Notes under the pieces: model-generated
Databases searched by the model: none
Seen by the model: only the letters and a program-made list of their open reading frames with translations
Told to the model about the DNA's origin: nothing
In this document: piece by piece, positions 35,783 to 44,394 of the stretch
How positions within the stretch are numbered: the first letter of the stretch is position 1
Layout of the letters: every line of letters begins with the position of its first letter
From: Periweissella fabaria
GTDB taxonomy: Bacteria; Bacillota; Bacilli; Lactobacillales; Lactobacillaceae
DNA length: 64,000 nucleotides
Assembly: GCF_918814575.1 (NCBI RefSeq)
Contig: NZ_CAKKNS010000001.1
Location: 122,182-186,181, forward strand
Reading direction: 5' to 3'
Position numbers and translations under genes: made by a program

Positions 35783-36964
35783 ATGGCACGAGCACAAAAA
35801 GGAATTTCTGCATATTCATTATTTATTGGATCATTTCTGAGTAACACCGGAATTAGTTTTATTTGGCCGCTAACCACGATTTACATGCATGACTACTTAG
35901 GTAAAAGTTTAACCGTGGCGGGGTTAGTGTTATTCATTAATTCATTATTCACCATGTTAGGAACAAATATCGGAGGTTATCTCTACGATAATTGGAGCCA
36001 TTATTATACCGTTTTAATTGGGACGATTTTAGTAACTTTATCGAGTGCCATGCTGATTTTTAATCACCAATGGCCAAACTATGCGTTCTGGCTCATCCTC
36101 CTTGGTTTTGGGAATGGACTGATTGTGACCGCGGTTAATTCATTTGCAACAATGGTAGAAGGTAAAAGTCCGAGTTATGTGTACAACGTTTTATACTTTA
36201 TGAGTAACTTAGGTTTAGTTGTTGGTACCTTGATGGTGGGCTTCTTATTACACTTAGGGATTAGCATCGTCTTTGGAGCAGCCACGGTCCTCTATGTTAT
36301 CTTGTTGTTGATTGTGTTAGTCGCTTATCGTGGTCACGAGCAAGAAAGTAACATTGCGCGGAATTATACCGGTGGTGGTGAATACCTCGAACGGGCAAGT
36401 TTAGTCCGGATTATGACGTTATTGGCCTTATTAGCAATTATTTGGATCTTTTATGAACAATGGCAAAGTAATATTGCGACTTACATGGTTGCTAATCACT
36501 TTACGGTTAAAGATTACAGTTACATGTGGACGGTTAATGCCATCTTGATTGTCTTAATTCAACCAATTATGACTTACTTTGATGCCTTCTTATTACGGCA
36601 CATCAACATGCGCTTATACGTTGGTTTCTTCCTCATTGGGGCTTCATTTTTAATCTTACCGTTTGCGCAACATACGTATGCCTTCTTTGTTGCTTCAATG
36701 GCTTTACTAACAATTGGGGAAATTGCTTGTTTACCAGCCGTAGCAACATTTGTGAATATGTTAGCGCCTGATTCGCAAAAAGGTAAATTTCAAGGGATGG
36801 TTGCCGGTGCCGGTGCCTTAGGTCGTGCGATTGGACCATTCTTTGGGGCCGTTATCATTGATTATGCAACTTATGATAAATTATTCTTAATATCAACGAT
36901 TGTTATTTGGTTAGGTACGTTGATTTTCTTGGTCATTAACCAACGCTTACGGGTAAAAAAATAA
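35783..36964 (+). CDS. MFS transporter (12 spans)
   Basis: 393-residue major facilitator of the DHA1-like size class. Cues are the NTGISFIWPLTTIYMHDYLG start, the loop 2-3 region GGYLYDNWSHYYTVL (a variant of motif A) and two six-span halves separated by a cytoplasmic loop around YRGHEQESNIARNY. GGAGAGGAG precedes the ATG. It is followed by its own terminator. Substrate unknown; probably an efflux pump. Sequence composition resembles the neighbouring core genes. Confidence 0.9.
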   Translation: MARAQKGISAYSLFIGSFLSNTGISFIWPLTTIYMHDYLGKSLTVAGLVLFINSLFTMLGTNIGGYLYDNWSHYYTVLIGTILVTLSSAMLIFNHQWPNYAFWLILLGFGNGLIVTAVNSFATMVEGKSPSYVYNVLYFMSNLGLVVGTLMVGFLLHLGISIVFGAATVLYVILLLIVLVAYRGHEQESNIARNYTGGGEYLERASLVRIMTLLALLAIIWIFYEQWQSNIATYMVANHFTVKDYSYMWTVNAILIVLIQPIMTYFDAFLLRHINMRLYVGFFLIGASFLILPFAQHTYAFFVASMALLTIGEIACLPAVATFVNMLAPDSQKGKFQGMVAGAGALGRAIGPFFGAVIIDYATYDKLFLISTIVIWLGTLIFLVINQRLRVKK

Positions 36965-36974
36965 TTAAAATCAT

Positions 36975-37020
36975 AAAAGTGTGCTAGAACGCTGTAAAGC
37001 AAGTTCTGGCATGCTTTTTC
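36975..37020 (+). terminator. Intrinsic terminator
   Basis: AAAAGTGTGCTAGAAC pairs with GTTCTGGCATGCTTTTT through three G-T wobbles; T-run follows. Confidence 0.7.
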
Positions 37021-37162
37021 TTTGCCATTAACGCCATGAATTCAACGCCTAGTCTTGAGTAACGGTGGCAAAATCGCTATACTTATATACTATAAGTAAG
37101 TAAAATTTAATTACCAGTTTCATTAAGTTTTTATACATTTATTTTTACATATTCATGGTTAT

Positions 37163-37180
37163 TTTGTATAAATATGCATA
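37163..37180 (+). promoter_or_regulatory. ARG-box, 18/18 match to the ArgR consensus
   Basis: TTTGTATAAATATGCATA matches TNTGNATWWWWATNCANA at every position, 78 bp before the ATPase start. Similar but weaker sites lie before the binding-protein/permease fusion at 27491. Confidence 0.65.
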
Positions 37181-37257
37181 TAGATAGAAATATGTTTGTT
37201 TTTATACAATTTAATTGGTAGACTAACAAATAACAATAAACGAAGAGGTGAATCGCG

Positions 37258-37992
37258 ATGAGTGCAGTATTAGAGATTAAAAATTTAGAAAAGCATTTTG
37301 GTGACACAGCGGTAATTAAAGATATTACCGAAACGGTTAATAAAGGGGAAGTGATTGCAGTCTTAGGACCTTCTGGAGCTGGTAAATCAACTTTCTTGCG
37401 TGCTCTAAATATGTTAGAAGTGCCAACTGCCGGGGAAGTGATTTTTGACGGTCAAGATTTGACGAAATTAAATGATAAGCAACTTGATAATTTACGAATG
37501 AATATGGGGATGGTATTCCAATCATTTAACCTCTTCCCGAACATGAGTGTCCTTGAAAATATTAAATTAGCCCCAATGAAAATCAAAAAGGTTAGTAACG
37601 AAGAAGCCACGAAGGTTGGTCAGGAATTATTAGCCAAAGTTGGGTTAGCTGATAAAGCCGACGTCTTCCCAAGTAGTTTGTCTGGTGGACAACAACAACG
37701 GGTTGCGATTGCCCGGGCATTAGCGATGAAACCAGAAGTGATGCTTTTTGATGAACCAACATCAGCCTTGGATCCAGAAATGGTTGGTGAAGTATTGAAA
37801 GTAATGCAAGATTTGGCTGACGAAGGGATGACAATGGTTGTCGTAACCCATGAAATGGGCTTTGCCCGTGAAGTAGCCACTAAGGTATGGTTTATGGCCG
37901 ATGGCTTTATTCAAGAAAAAACGACCCCAGAAGACTTCTTTGCGGCTCCTAAGACAGAACGGGCGCAAGACTTCTTAGCTAAGATTCTATAA
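37258..37992 (+). CDS. Polar amino-acid ABC transporter ATP-binding protein
   Basis: 244-residue ATPase of the GlnQ/HisP/ArtP type: Walker [16 protein letters not shown] (about residue 35), Q-loop [16 protein letters not shown], signature [16 protein letters not shown] (about residue 137), Walker [15 protein letters not shown] and switch [12 protein letters not shown]. No permease gene is adjacent. The most likely partner is the binding-protein/permease fusion at 27491, which lacks an ATPase and shares ARG-box-like upstream sites. GAGGTG precedes the ATG. Confidence 0.94.
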   Translation: MSAVLEIKNLEKHFGDTAVIKDITETVNKGEVIAVLGPSGAGKSTFLRALNMLEVPTAGEVIFDGQDLTKLNDKQLDNLRMNMGMVFQSFNLFPNMSVLENIKLAPMKIKKVSNEEATKVGQELLAKVGLADKADVFPSSLSGGQQQRVAIARALAMKPEVMLFDEPTSALDPEMVGEVLKVMQDLADEGMTMVVVTHEMGFAREVATKVWFMADGFIQEKTTPEDFFAAPKTERAQDFLAKIL

Positions 37993-37996
37993 TTAA

Positions 37997-38015
37997 GCAG
38001 TAATATAATTACTGC
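37997..38015 (+). repeat. Short perfect inverted repeat after the ATPase gene
   Basis: GCAGTAAT-ATA-ATTACTGC. No T-run, so probably not a terminator by itself; the terminator follows at 38039. Confidence 0.6.
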
Positions 38016-38038
38016 ACCAAGAGCTGATGATATACATT

Positions 38039-38073
38039 AAAACGCTAGGAACATTATTTCTGGCGCTTTTTTG
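38039..38073 (+). terminator. Intrinsic terminator after the ATPase gene
   Basis: AAAACGCTAG / CTGGCGCTTTT stem with G-T pairing, T6 tail. The following 320 bp to galK hold the 18-bp repeat, a palindrome and the gal promoter. Confidence 0.75.
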
Positions 38074-38110
38074 TGTTGTTTTTAAAAACGTTTAACGCTG
38101 AATAAAATAG

Positions 38111-38128
38111 TTGGCTAATACAATTTAA
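38111..38128 (+). repeat. 18-bp repeat, copy upstream of galK
   Basis: TTGGCTAATACAATTTAA is identical to 39601-39618, which lies between galK and the sugar transporter gene. The two copies flank galK in the same orientation. Confidence 0.85.
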
Positions 38129-38292
38129 GCTGCGTTGACTACTAAATTGGTCTGGAATCAGCGAACTTTTTTTATCGAACTAAGTTAAATTTCTTCCTCC
38201 ATTTCGTTGGTTATTTACGTAATAAATGTGTTTTAAAATTTATTTGCTAGTACCAATATTAAGTAATATTAAGGTTTTGTCAATTGGGTATG

Positions 38293-38304
38293 TTGGTATA
38301 CCAA
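38293..38304 (+). promoter_or_regulatory. Palindrome TTGGTATACCAA, candidate LacI-family operator
   Basis: Perfect 12-bp palindrome 14 bp upstream of the -35 of the gal promoter. Symmetric operators of this kind suit LacI-family regulators, two of which are encoded at the end of this operon. A position upstream of -35 would fit looping, anti-activation or activation rather than simple blocking. Confidence 0.5.
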
Positions 38305-38317
38305 TTACAAAATTCCA

Positions 38318-38346
38318 TTGACCTTTTACTAACAACCGCCTACACT
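38318..38346 (+). promoter_or_regulatory. gal operon promoter
   Basis: TTGACC (38318-38323), 17-bp spacer, TACACT (38341-38346), about 53 bp before the galK ATG. Confidence 0.7.
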
Positions 38347-38371
38347 GAAGGCGAAATTGAACAGGAGTTCA

Positions 38372-38422
38372 ATGCGATGTTATAAAAATGGGGGCCGATA
38401 TGAAAAAACAAACTTTGCATAA
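38372..38422 (+). CDS. Possible 16-codon leader ORF overlapping galK start
   Basis: An ATG behind the best Shine-Dalgarno in the region (ACAGGAG, 4-base gap) opens a 16-residue frame (MRCYKNGGRYEKTNFA) that ends 20 bases inside galK, out of frame with it. Its translation would carry ribosomes over the galK start (38400). It could be a coupling leader; no functional proof. Confidence 0.35.
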   Translation: MRCYKNGGRYEKTNFA

Positions 38423-39590
38423 TATTGTGACAACATTTAAAACCCAATTTGCGAGCGAACCGACGGATATGTTCTTTTCGCCGGGGCGGGTTAATTTAAT
38501 TGGTGAACATACAGATTATAACGGCGGGCATGTTTTTCCAATTACGCTAACGTTGGGGACGTATGGCGTGGCCAAACGCCGTGATGATCAGCTAGTCCGG
38601 TTATATTCGGTAAATTTTCCGGAATTAGGGGTGATTAGTTTTGCTGTTGATGATTTCAGTAAAATGCCGGCACATAACTGGGTGAATTTCATCAAGGGAG
38701 TCTTAAAAGCGTTAGCTGACTTAGGCTATGTCATTGATCAGGGCTTTGAATTAGTGATTGAAGGGGACATTCCAATTGCATCTGGCCTATCATCATCAGC
38801 TTCCTTAGAGCTATTAATCGGGGTCGTGATTCAAAAATTATTTGGCTTAAAAATCCCGCGGTTACAGTTAGTTATGGCAGGACATCAAGCGGAAAATGAT
38901 TTTATCGGGGTCAAAACAGGTTTGATGGATCAATTTTCGGTAGGGTTTGGTGCGCCAAATACCGCCATCTTTCTTGATACAAATACTTTGGGCTATCGCT
39001 TAGTCCCGGTTATTTTACGTAATTTTGAAATTATTATTATGAATACCAATAAACCCCGGAGCTTGGTGACATCAAAATATAATGAACGGGTTAATGAAAC
39101 GCAACAAGCCTTAACGGCCCTCCAAACTGAGTTGCCGATTAAGAGTTTAGGCGATATTGATGCAGTAACGTTTGAAGCGCATCAACAGTTAATTAAAGAT
39201 TCGACGCTTTTAAAACGGGCGCGCCATGCGGTTAGTGAAAATCAACGGACAATTGAAGCCGTCAAAGAACTAACACATGGTGACTTAGTGGCATTTGGGG
39301 CGTTGTTGAATGCATCGCATGCATCATTACGCGATGACTATGATGTTACTGGGATTGAATTAGATACGTTAGTGACTGCCGCGCAAGCTTTTCCGGGTGT
39401 TTTAGGCGCCCGAATGACTGGGGCGGGCTTTGGGGGCTGTGCGATTGCTTTGGTACCACAACAAAGTCGTTCTCGGTTTCAAGAACAAGTAGGCGCCCGG
39501 TTTCACGAAGTTTTGGGATATGATGCGAGCTTTTTTGCGGTCCAAATTGGCCCGGGGGCTCAATGGATTGGGGCGGTTAAAACGTTGTAA
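38400..39590 (+). CDS. galK: Galactokinase
   Basis: 396-residue GHMP kinase phosphorylating alpha-D-galactose at C1. The galactokinase signature GRVNLIGEHTDYNGGHVFP (about residues 26-44) contains the sugar-binding residues; the ATP loop is IPIASGLSSSASLE (about residues 126-139), and motif 3 is GARMTGAGFGGCAIAL (about 342-357). The start at 38400 sits 5 bases after a GGGGG; an in-frame ATG at 38388 has no site. galT and galE are not in the operon or the window, so the Leloir pathway must be completed elsewhere. Confidence 0.96.
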   Translation: MKKQTLHNIVTTFKTQFASEPTDMFFSPGRVNLIGEHTDYNGGHVFPITLTLGTYGVAKRRDDQLVRLYSVNFPELGVISFAVDDFSKMPAHNWVNFIKGVLKALADLGYVIDQGFELVIEGDIPIASGLSSSASLELLIGVVIQKLFGLKIPRLQLVMAGHQAENDFIGVKTGLMDQFSVGFGAPNTAIFLDTNTLGYRLVPVILRNFEIIIMNTNKPRSLVTSKYNERVNETQQALTALQTELPIKSLGDIDAVTFEAHQQLIKDSTLLKRARHAVSENQRTIEAVKELTHGDLVAFGALLNASHASLRDDYDVTGIELDTLVTAAQAFPGVLGARMTGAGFGGCAIALVPQQSRSRFQEQVGARFHEVLGYDASFFAVQIGPGAQWIGAVKTL

Positions 39591-39600
39591 AGACGAGTTG

Positions 39601-39618
39601 TTGGCTAATACAATTTAA
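39601..39618 (+). repeat. 18-bp repeat, copy between galK and transporter gene
   Basis: Same sequence as 38111-38128, ending 8 bases before the transporter's AAGGAGG site, hence inside its leader. Confidence 0.85.
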
Positions 39619-39636
39619 ATTCAACAAGGAGGATGC

Positions 39637-41070
39637 ATGGTGAATAAACAAATGATGCAACGAATGGGGTATGCCTTAGGTGCGTTTGGCCATGATACTT
39701 ACTATGTGGCTTTGAATACGTATTTTATGATTTTTGTGACGAGTGTCATGTTTGCTGGGAGTGGTAAAAATATGGCCACGTTAATTGGCTTAGTAACTAC
39801 ACTAGTCGTGACGGTGCGGTTGGTGGAAATTATTTTTGATCCTTTAATTGGAAGTGTTATTGATAACACTGAGAGTCGGTATGGTAAGTTTAAACCATGG
39901 CTCGTTGGGGGCGGGCTCGTTTCGGGCGCCTTATTAATCGTTATTTTTACGAATATGTTTGGCTTGGCCTTAAAAAATGAAACGCTCTTTATCACCTTGT
40001 TTACGATTGGCTTTATTATTTTGGATTCATTTTATTCATTTAAAGATATTGCCTTTTGGTCGATGATTCCGGCTTTGAGTACAGATACAAAAGAGCGTGA
40101 GAAGTTGGGGACCTTTGCCCGCTTTGGTTCATCGCTTGGGGCGAATGGGACAACGATGTTGGTAGTACCAATAACGACAACCATCACGTTGTGGCTGACC
40201 GGTAAAAATGAGCAAGGGGCCGTTGGTTGGTTTTGGTTTGCCGTGATTGTCGCGGTTATTTCGGCAGGCACAGCGATTATTACGGCGCTGACCACCCATG
40301 AAAATATGTCAATTATTCGGCAACAAACGCAAAAAGCACAACTGCGCGATATTTTTAAAGCGTTAGCAAAAAATGATCAATTACTGTGGCTTGGCTTATC
40401 GTATATTGCCTATGCGATTGCTAATGTGGCAACGACAGGGGTATTGTTATTATTTTACAAATTTGTCTTAGGACGGGCGGATTTATTCGTCGTTGTTGGT
40501 GTCATTGCAACTGTGACCGGTCTCATTGCCGTACCATTATTTCCAGTGCTCACCAAAATAATGTCACGCCGGTTAATTTATTTAGGCGGCTTGGTCTTAA
40601 ACTTAGTCGCCTATGGCTTGTTTATGTTTGCGCATAGCAACTTAATGTTAGTACAAATTGCGACGGTGTGTTTTTATTTTCCGCAACAATTAATTTTCTT
40701 ATCAGCACTACTGACAATTACCGATTCGGTTGAATATGGTCAACTTAAAAACGGCGTCCGTAATGAGGCCGTAACCCTCTCAATCCGGCCGTTGTTAGAT
40801 AAAATTGCGGGAGCCTTATCTAATGGCATTGTAGGCTTTATTGCCGTAGCGGCTGGAATGAGTGGGACCGCTACGTATCATGATATTACGGCTGCTAACG
40901 TCGGGACATTTACGGTCTTTGCCTTCGCCTTACCAGCTATCTTAATGGTTTTTGCGGGCGTTATTTTTGCTTGGAAAGTGCGCCTTTTTGAAGCGCAACA
41001 TGCCCAAATTGTGCAGCAATTGGAATTACAGTTACACCAGCAACAAACAACCACCGAAAAGGAAGTGTAA
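39637..41070 (+). CDS. GPH-family sugar:cation symporter (LacS/GalP-like, no IIA domain)
   Basis: 477-residue glycoside-pentoside-hexuronide family transporter with 12 spans. Family cues: QRMGYALGAFGHDTYYVALN at the start, the loop motif VEIIFDPLIGSVIDNTESRYG (quoted part VEIIFDPLIGSVIDN) and GKFKPW, and DSVEYGQLKNGVRNEAV before span 11. It lacks the C-terminal PTS IIA-like domain of streptococcal LacS. With galK upstream and a galM homologue overlapping downstream (TAATG), galactose or a galactoside is the likely substrate. AAGGAGG precedes the ATG. Confidence 0.92.
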   Translation: MVNKQMMQRMGYALGAFGHDTYYVALNTYFMIFVTSVMFAGSGKNMATLIGLVTTLVVTVRLVEIIFDPLIGSVIDNTESRYGKFKPWLVGGGLVSGALLIVIFTNMFGLALKNETLFITLFTIGFIILDSFYSFKDIAFWSMIPALSTDTKEREKLGTFARFGSSLGANGTTMLVVPITTTITLWLTGKNEQGAVGWFWFAVIVAVISAGTAIITALTTHENMSIIRQQTQKAQLRDIFKALAKNDQLLWLGLSYIAYAIANVATTGVLLLFYKFVLGRADLFVVVGVIATVTGLIAVPLFPVLTKIMSRRLIYLGGLVLNLVAYGLFMFAHSNLMLVQIATVCFYFPQQLIFLSALLTITDSVEYGQLKNGVRNEAVTLSIRPLLDKIAGALSNGIVGFIAVAAGMSGTATYHDITAANVGTFTVFAFALPAILMVFAGVIFAWKVRLFEAQHAQIVQQLELQLHQQQTTTEKEV

Positions 41071-42050
41071 TGAATTTAACAGTCACATGTATCGGGATGC
41101 TTGCGACGCACCGGGTGTTGCGGTTTGAACTTGAAAATCAACATCAGATGCGTTTGGCAGTCTTAAATTATGGTGGTCTAATGGAAGAAATGTCCGTCCT
41201 AGAACATAAGGGTAATTTACTGCTGACACCACCGGAATTGCCACAATTAATTAAACAAAAGGGCTATGCTAATCACTTGATTGGCCGCGTTGCTGGGGTT
41301 ATTGAAAATAGTTGCTTCATGACGGCTGACAGGTGGTGGAATTTACCGACTAACTATTATCAACATACATTAAATGGTGGCCCCAATGGTTTTGACCATC
41401 AATTCTTTGATGTTGAACCACAGCCTGAATTGGGAATGCTGACGTTACATTATTGGGCCACCGAGCGGACCGATGGGTTTCCTGGCAATGTGGTAGTTAG
41501 TATCAGTTATCAACTAACCGCCGATGATTGTGTCCATGTAACTTTTAAAGCGCAACAACTTGAACGGGACGGGATTTTTGATCCAACGTTAAAAACGGTT
41601 TTTGCAGTTGCGTCGGCGGCTACTGCTGATTTGTTAAGACCGCAAGTACTAGTTAATGGACACCAACGGCTTGTAATTGATGAGGTGGGTATTGCTAAGG
41701 GGCTCGTTGTGGATGAAGTGACGAAGGGGCCACAACTGGGGCATCAAATTAATATACCCGTGGTCGGCCACAGTGCGACCTACATTGTGCCAGCAGACTT
41801 AACTCAATTGGCCGCGCAAATTACGGACCCAGTAAGCCAACATCAAATCCAAATCTTTTCTAACCGGCCGGGTTTGTATGTAGCAAGTTCCCGTCAAACA
41901 GGTACTGAACAACAAGGCATCAATGGGCTAACTATCATGGCCCAAAGTTTACCAAATAGCGTTAACATTCCTGAGTTTGGATCTATTTCAATTGCAGTTA
42001 ATGCAACAAAACGCTATGATATTATTTATGAATACATTAAAATTAATTAA
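41070..42050 (+). CDS. GalM-like aldose-epimerase homologue lacking catalytic residues
   Basis: 326 residues, recognisable as the galactose mutarotase fold by collinear blocks (LNYGGLMEEMSV; IGRVAGVIEN; QHTLNGGPNGFDHQFF; TDGFPGNVVVSISYQL; a C-terminal MAQSLPNSVNIPEFGSISI). Compared with Lactococcus GalM, however, the key residues are changed: Arg71 (NRI context) is Val in VAGVI; His96 (LHGG) is Asn in TLNGG; His170 (NHxYFNL context) is Ala in FAVASAATADL; Glu304 (ECQ context) is Met in IMAQ; Asp243 is probably Asn. The frame is intact and translationally coupled to the transporter, so it is not a simple pseudogene. A binding or sensing role is possible. The alignment was made by eye from memory of the Lactococcus protein. 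Confidence 0.8.
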   Translation: MNLTVTCIGMLATHRVLRFELENQHQMRLAVLNYGGLMEEMSVLEHKGNLLLTPPELPQLIKQKGYANHLIGRVAGVIENSCFMTADRWWNLPTNYYQHTLNGGPNGFDHQFFDVEPQPELGMLTLHYWATERTDGFPGNVVVSISYQLTADDCVHVTFKAQQLERDGIFDPTLKTVFAVASAATADLLRPQVLVNGHQRLVIDEVGIAKGLVVDEVTKGPQLGHQINIPVVGHSATYIVPADLTQLAAQITDPVSQHQIQIFSNRPGLYVASSRQTGTEQQGINGLTIMAQSLPNSVNIPEFGSISIAVNATKRYDIIYEYIKIN

Positions 42051-42070
42051 CATAACAATATCTTATTAAA

Positions 42071-42107
42071 GTGAAAGCGACCTGTTTAGTCGGTTTCATT
42101 TTTTTAA
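42071..42107 (+). terminator. Intrinsic terminator after the gal genes
   Basis: TGAAAGCGAC / GTCGGTTTCA with one mismatch, 7-base loop, T7 tail. The LacI genes therefore may have their own promoter or rely on readthrough. Confidence 0.75.
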
Positions 42108-42138
42108 ATTTCGATTAGCTAAGAAAGTGAGGGACGGT

Positions 42139-43182
42139 ATGGCTAGTATGCGAGAAGTTGCGCGACAGGCCGGTGTGTCAGTCGGTATTGTGTCGCGTGT
42201 TTTTAATCAAGATCCAACCTTAAAAATCACGATGGCCACGCGGCAACGGGTGTTAGGGGCCGCCCAAAGCCTAGGTTATCGGCATCGTCCACGCGGACAG
42301 CAAAAGGCCGCTAGCAGCGGTAAAGCCAAACCAATGTATATTGCAGTAATTACCAGTTATGAACGGCGCCATGAAGTGTCCGATCCGTATTTTCTAGCGT
42401 TGCGGAATGGCTTAGATGAAGGGGCGCAAGCATTACGCATCCATTTGGATTATTTGTTTACCTTACATTCACCTAACAAGCAATGGGATGCCTTAGTGCG
42501 CTATGATGCGGTGATCTTGATTGGAACGTTTGCTGATAAGTTGCTAAATACAATAAGTACATATAATAAACATTTAGTTGTAATTGATGATAATCGGGAA
42601 TTACCTGATTATGATGTCGTGTGCAATGATTTTGCGTTTCAGACCCGCCATTTATTAGATCACCTCTATCAATTAGGGCATCGTAAAATTGCTTTTATAG
42701 GTGTTCAAAATCCGTTGTATGACGCAAATGGTGCTGTCAGTGAATGGATTACTGATGTGCGCCAGCAAGCATACGAAGACTGGATGCAGCAAAAGGGCCT
42801 TCACCAACCGGCGTATTCTGAGATTTTGGCAACGTGGGAAATTCAGGCTGTCATTACGGGGGGCCAACGCTTAATGACATTACCAACCCCACCGACAGCC
42901 ATTATTACAAGTTCTGATCCGATTGCGATTATCTTATATAATATGTTGCATGAAAATGGTTGGCAAATTCCTGAGCAAGTTAGTGTCGTGAGTTTTGATG
43001 ATATTGAATATAGTCGGTTCTTAATTCCAAGCTTAACGACGATTCATCCAGCAACAACGACCATGGGGAAAATGGCATTACGGTTACTACTAGAACAAAT
43101 TAATGATAAACGGACCCCTGGAATTACTGTCGAAGTAACTTCACAGCTAATTGAGCGTCAAAGCGTCCAGAAGCTTAACTAA
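42139..43182 (+). CDS. LacI-family regulator 1
   Basis: 347 residues from the ATG at 42139 (GTGAGGG site). The N-terminal HTH is MREVARQAGVSVGIVSRVFN, with the hinge helix region ending SLGYRHRP. The C-terminal periplasmic-binding-like sensor domain carries the usual AIITSSDPIAIILYNML and VSVVSFDDIEYSRFLIPSLT blocks. It is highly similar in layout to the next gene (both have DPYFL-x-RNGL after a long linker), so the two look like a tandem duplication. It probably controls the galK-transporter-galM operon; the ligand may be galactose. Confidence 0.93.
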   Translation: MASMREVARQAGVSVGIVSRVFNQDPTLKITMATRQRVLGAAQSLGYRHRPRGQQKAASSGKAKPMYIAVITSYERRHEVSDPYFLALRNGLDEGAQALRIHLDYLFTLHSPNKQWDALVRYDAVILIGTFADKLLNTISTYNKHLVVIDDNRELPDYDVVCNDFAFQTRHLLDHLYQLGHRKIAFIGVQNPLYDANGAVSEWITDVRQQAYEDWMQQKGLHQPAYSEILATWEIQAVITGGQRLMTLPTPPTAIITSSDPIAIILYNMLHENGWQIPEQVSVVSFDDIEYSRFLIPSLTTIHPATTTMGKMALRLLLEQINDKRTPGITVEVTSQLIERQSVQKLN

Positions 43183-43205
43183 TTGTAATGAAAAGAGTTT
43201 TTTAA

Positions 43206-44264
43206 ATGGCTACAATTCGCGATGTTGCCCGTGAAGCTGGATTATCACCAGCTACTGTTTCACGGGTGTTAAATGAAGATACGACCTTTAAAGTCGCTGA
43301 TTTGACCCGGCAACGGGTACTCGCCGCCGCTAGTAAGTTAAATTATTCCCGACGGCCCAAAAATACATCAGTCAATAAGCGGCAACGGGTGAACAGTAGC
43401 ACGATTGGGGTAATCACAACGTATAACGAATTACGAGAAATTGATGACCCATATTTTTTGGGAATCCGTAACGGGTTAAACCAAGGGGCCGCCTTAAAGC
43501 AACGTAAACTTGAATTTCTCTTTTCACTGCATGATGTCAAACCTAATTGGGCACTTGTGAAGCAATGTGGGGCCATTATTGTGATTGGTTGTATCGATGA
43601 CCAGTTACGGGACTACTTATTACAAGTTAACCCACACTTAATTGTCGTCGATGAGCACAGTCCAGGCCAAGGGTATGATACGGTCTATAATGATTTTAAT
43701 GACCAAATTGGCCATATATTAGATTATTTGTACCAGCAAGGCTATCAAGAAATTGGCTTTGTTGGGGCCCAGATGCCCCTATATAATCGGACCGGGGCTA
43801 TTAGTCAATATATTGATGATGTCAGGTATACGGGGTATCTTGCATGGATGGCACAGCACAACTTAATGTTGCCACATGCGCCGATTATTTTAAATGATTG
43901 GGATACGCAAGCGACCATTGAAGCTTTAGATAAGATGCTAGCGTATGGTGAGCAATTACCGAGGGCGCTAATTGCCGCATCTGATCCAATTGCCCTTGGG
44001 ATTTATCATGTTTGTCAGGCACATAATATTGCGATTCCAGCGCAAACGGCAGTAGTTAGTTTTGATGATATTGACGTAACCCGGTTTTTAGTACCGACGT
44101 TAACAACGGTGCATTTAAATACCGAAATGATGGGTCAAGTAGCTGTTAATTTAGCTGATTTACACTTACAAGGCCTAGCAGAGATGCCGCTACGGGTGAA
44201 AGTACCATCACAAATCATTAAACGTGATAGCGTAGGGCGTTATCCCAAGAAGAATAACCAGTAA
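43206..44264 (+). CDS. LacI-family regulator 2
   Basis: 352 residues, 23 bp after regulator 1. HTH: MATIRDVAREAGLSPATVSR (a more canonical LacI helix pair than regulator 1), then AASKLNYSRRPKN. Sensor-domain blocks ALIASDPIALGIYHVCQ and AVVSFDDIDVTRFLVPTLTT match those of regulator 1 position by position. The ribosome binding site is weak (AAAAGAG). Two paralogous LacI proteins with different recognition helices in one unit suggest two operators or heterodimers. Confidence 0.92.
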   Translation: MATIRDVAREAGLSPATVSRVLNEDTTFKVADLTRQRVLAAASKLNYSRRPKNTSVNKRQRVNSSTIGVITTYNELREIDDPYFLGIRNGLNQGAALKQRKLEFLFSLHDVKPNWALVKQCGAIIVIGCIDDQLRDYLLQVNPHLIVVDEHSPGQGYDTVYNDFNDQIGHILDYLYQQGYQEIGFVGAQMPLYNRTGAISQYIDDVRYTGYLAWMAQHNLMLPHAPIILNDWDTQATIEALDKMLAYGEQLPRALIAASDPIALGIYHVCQAHNIAIPAQTAVVSFDDIDVTRFLVPTLTTVHLNTEMMGQVAVNLADLHLQGLAEMPLRVKVPSQIIKRDSVGRYPKKNNQ

Positions 44265-44311
44265 CGAATCTGGTGGCTATGATTCTTAATGTATTTAAAT
44301 TAATCAATGAA

Positions 44312-44328
44312 TGTTACATATGTGTAAT
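44312..44328 (+). promoter_or_regulatory. WalR-box upstream of the D,D-carboxypeptidase gene
   Basis: TGTTAC-ATATG-TGTAAT matches the WalR (YycF/VicR) consensus TGTWAH-N5-TGTWAH at all defined positions, about 67 bp before the gene start. A second perfect match lies before the NlpC/P60 gene. Confidence 0.6.
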
Positions 44329-44394
44329 ATGATTATGTTAAAATGCTTAGATTGTGAAATCTTTTTTAACAAAATAAATATTGGGAAAAGTATA

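Noticed and set aside
38081..38095. TTTAAAAACGTTTAA as a CcpA cre site for the gal operon.
   Set aside because: It matches the AAACGTTT core only and lies about 225 bp upstream of the promoter, in the terminator region of the preceding gene.
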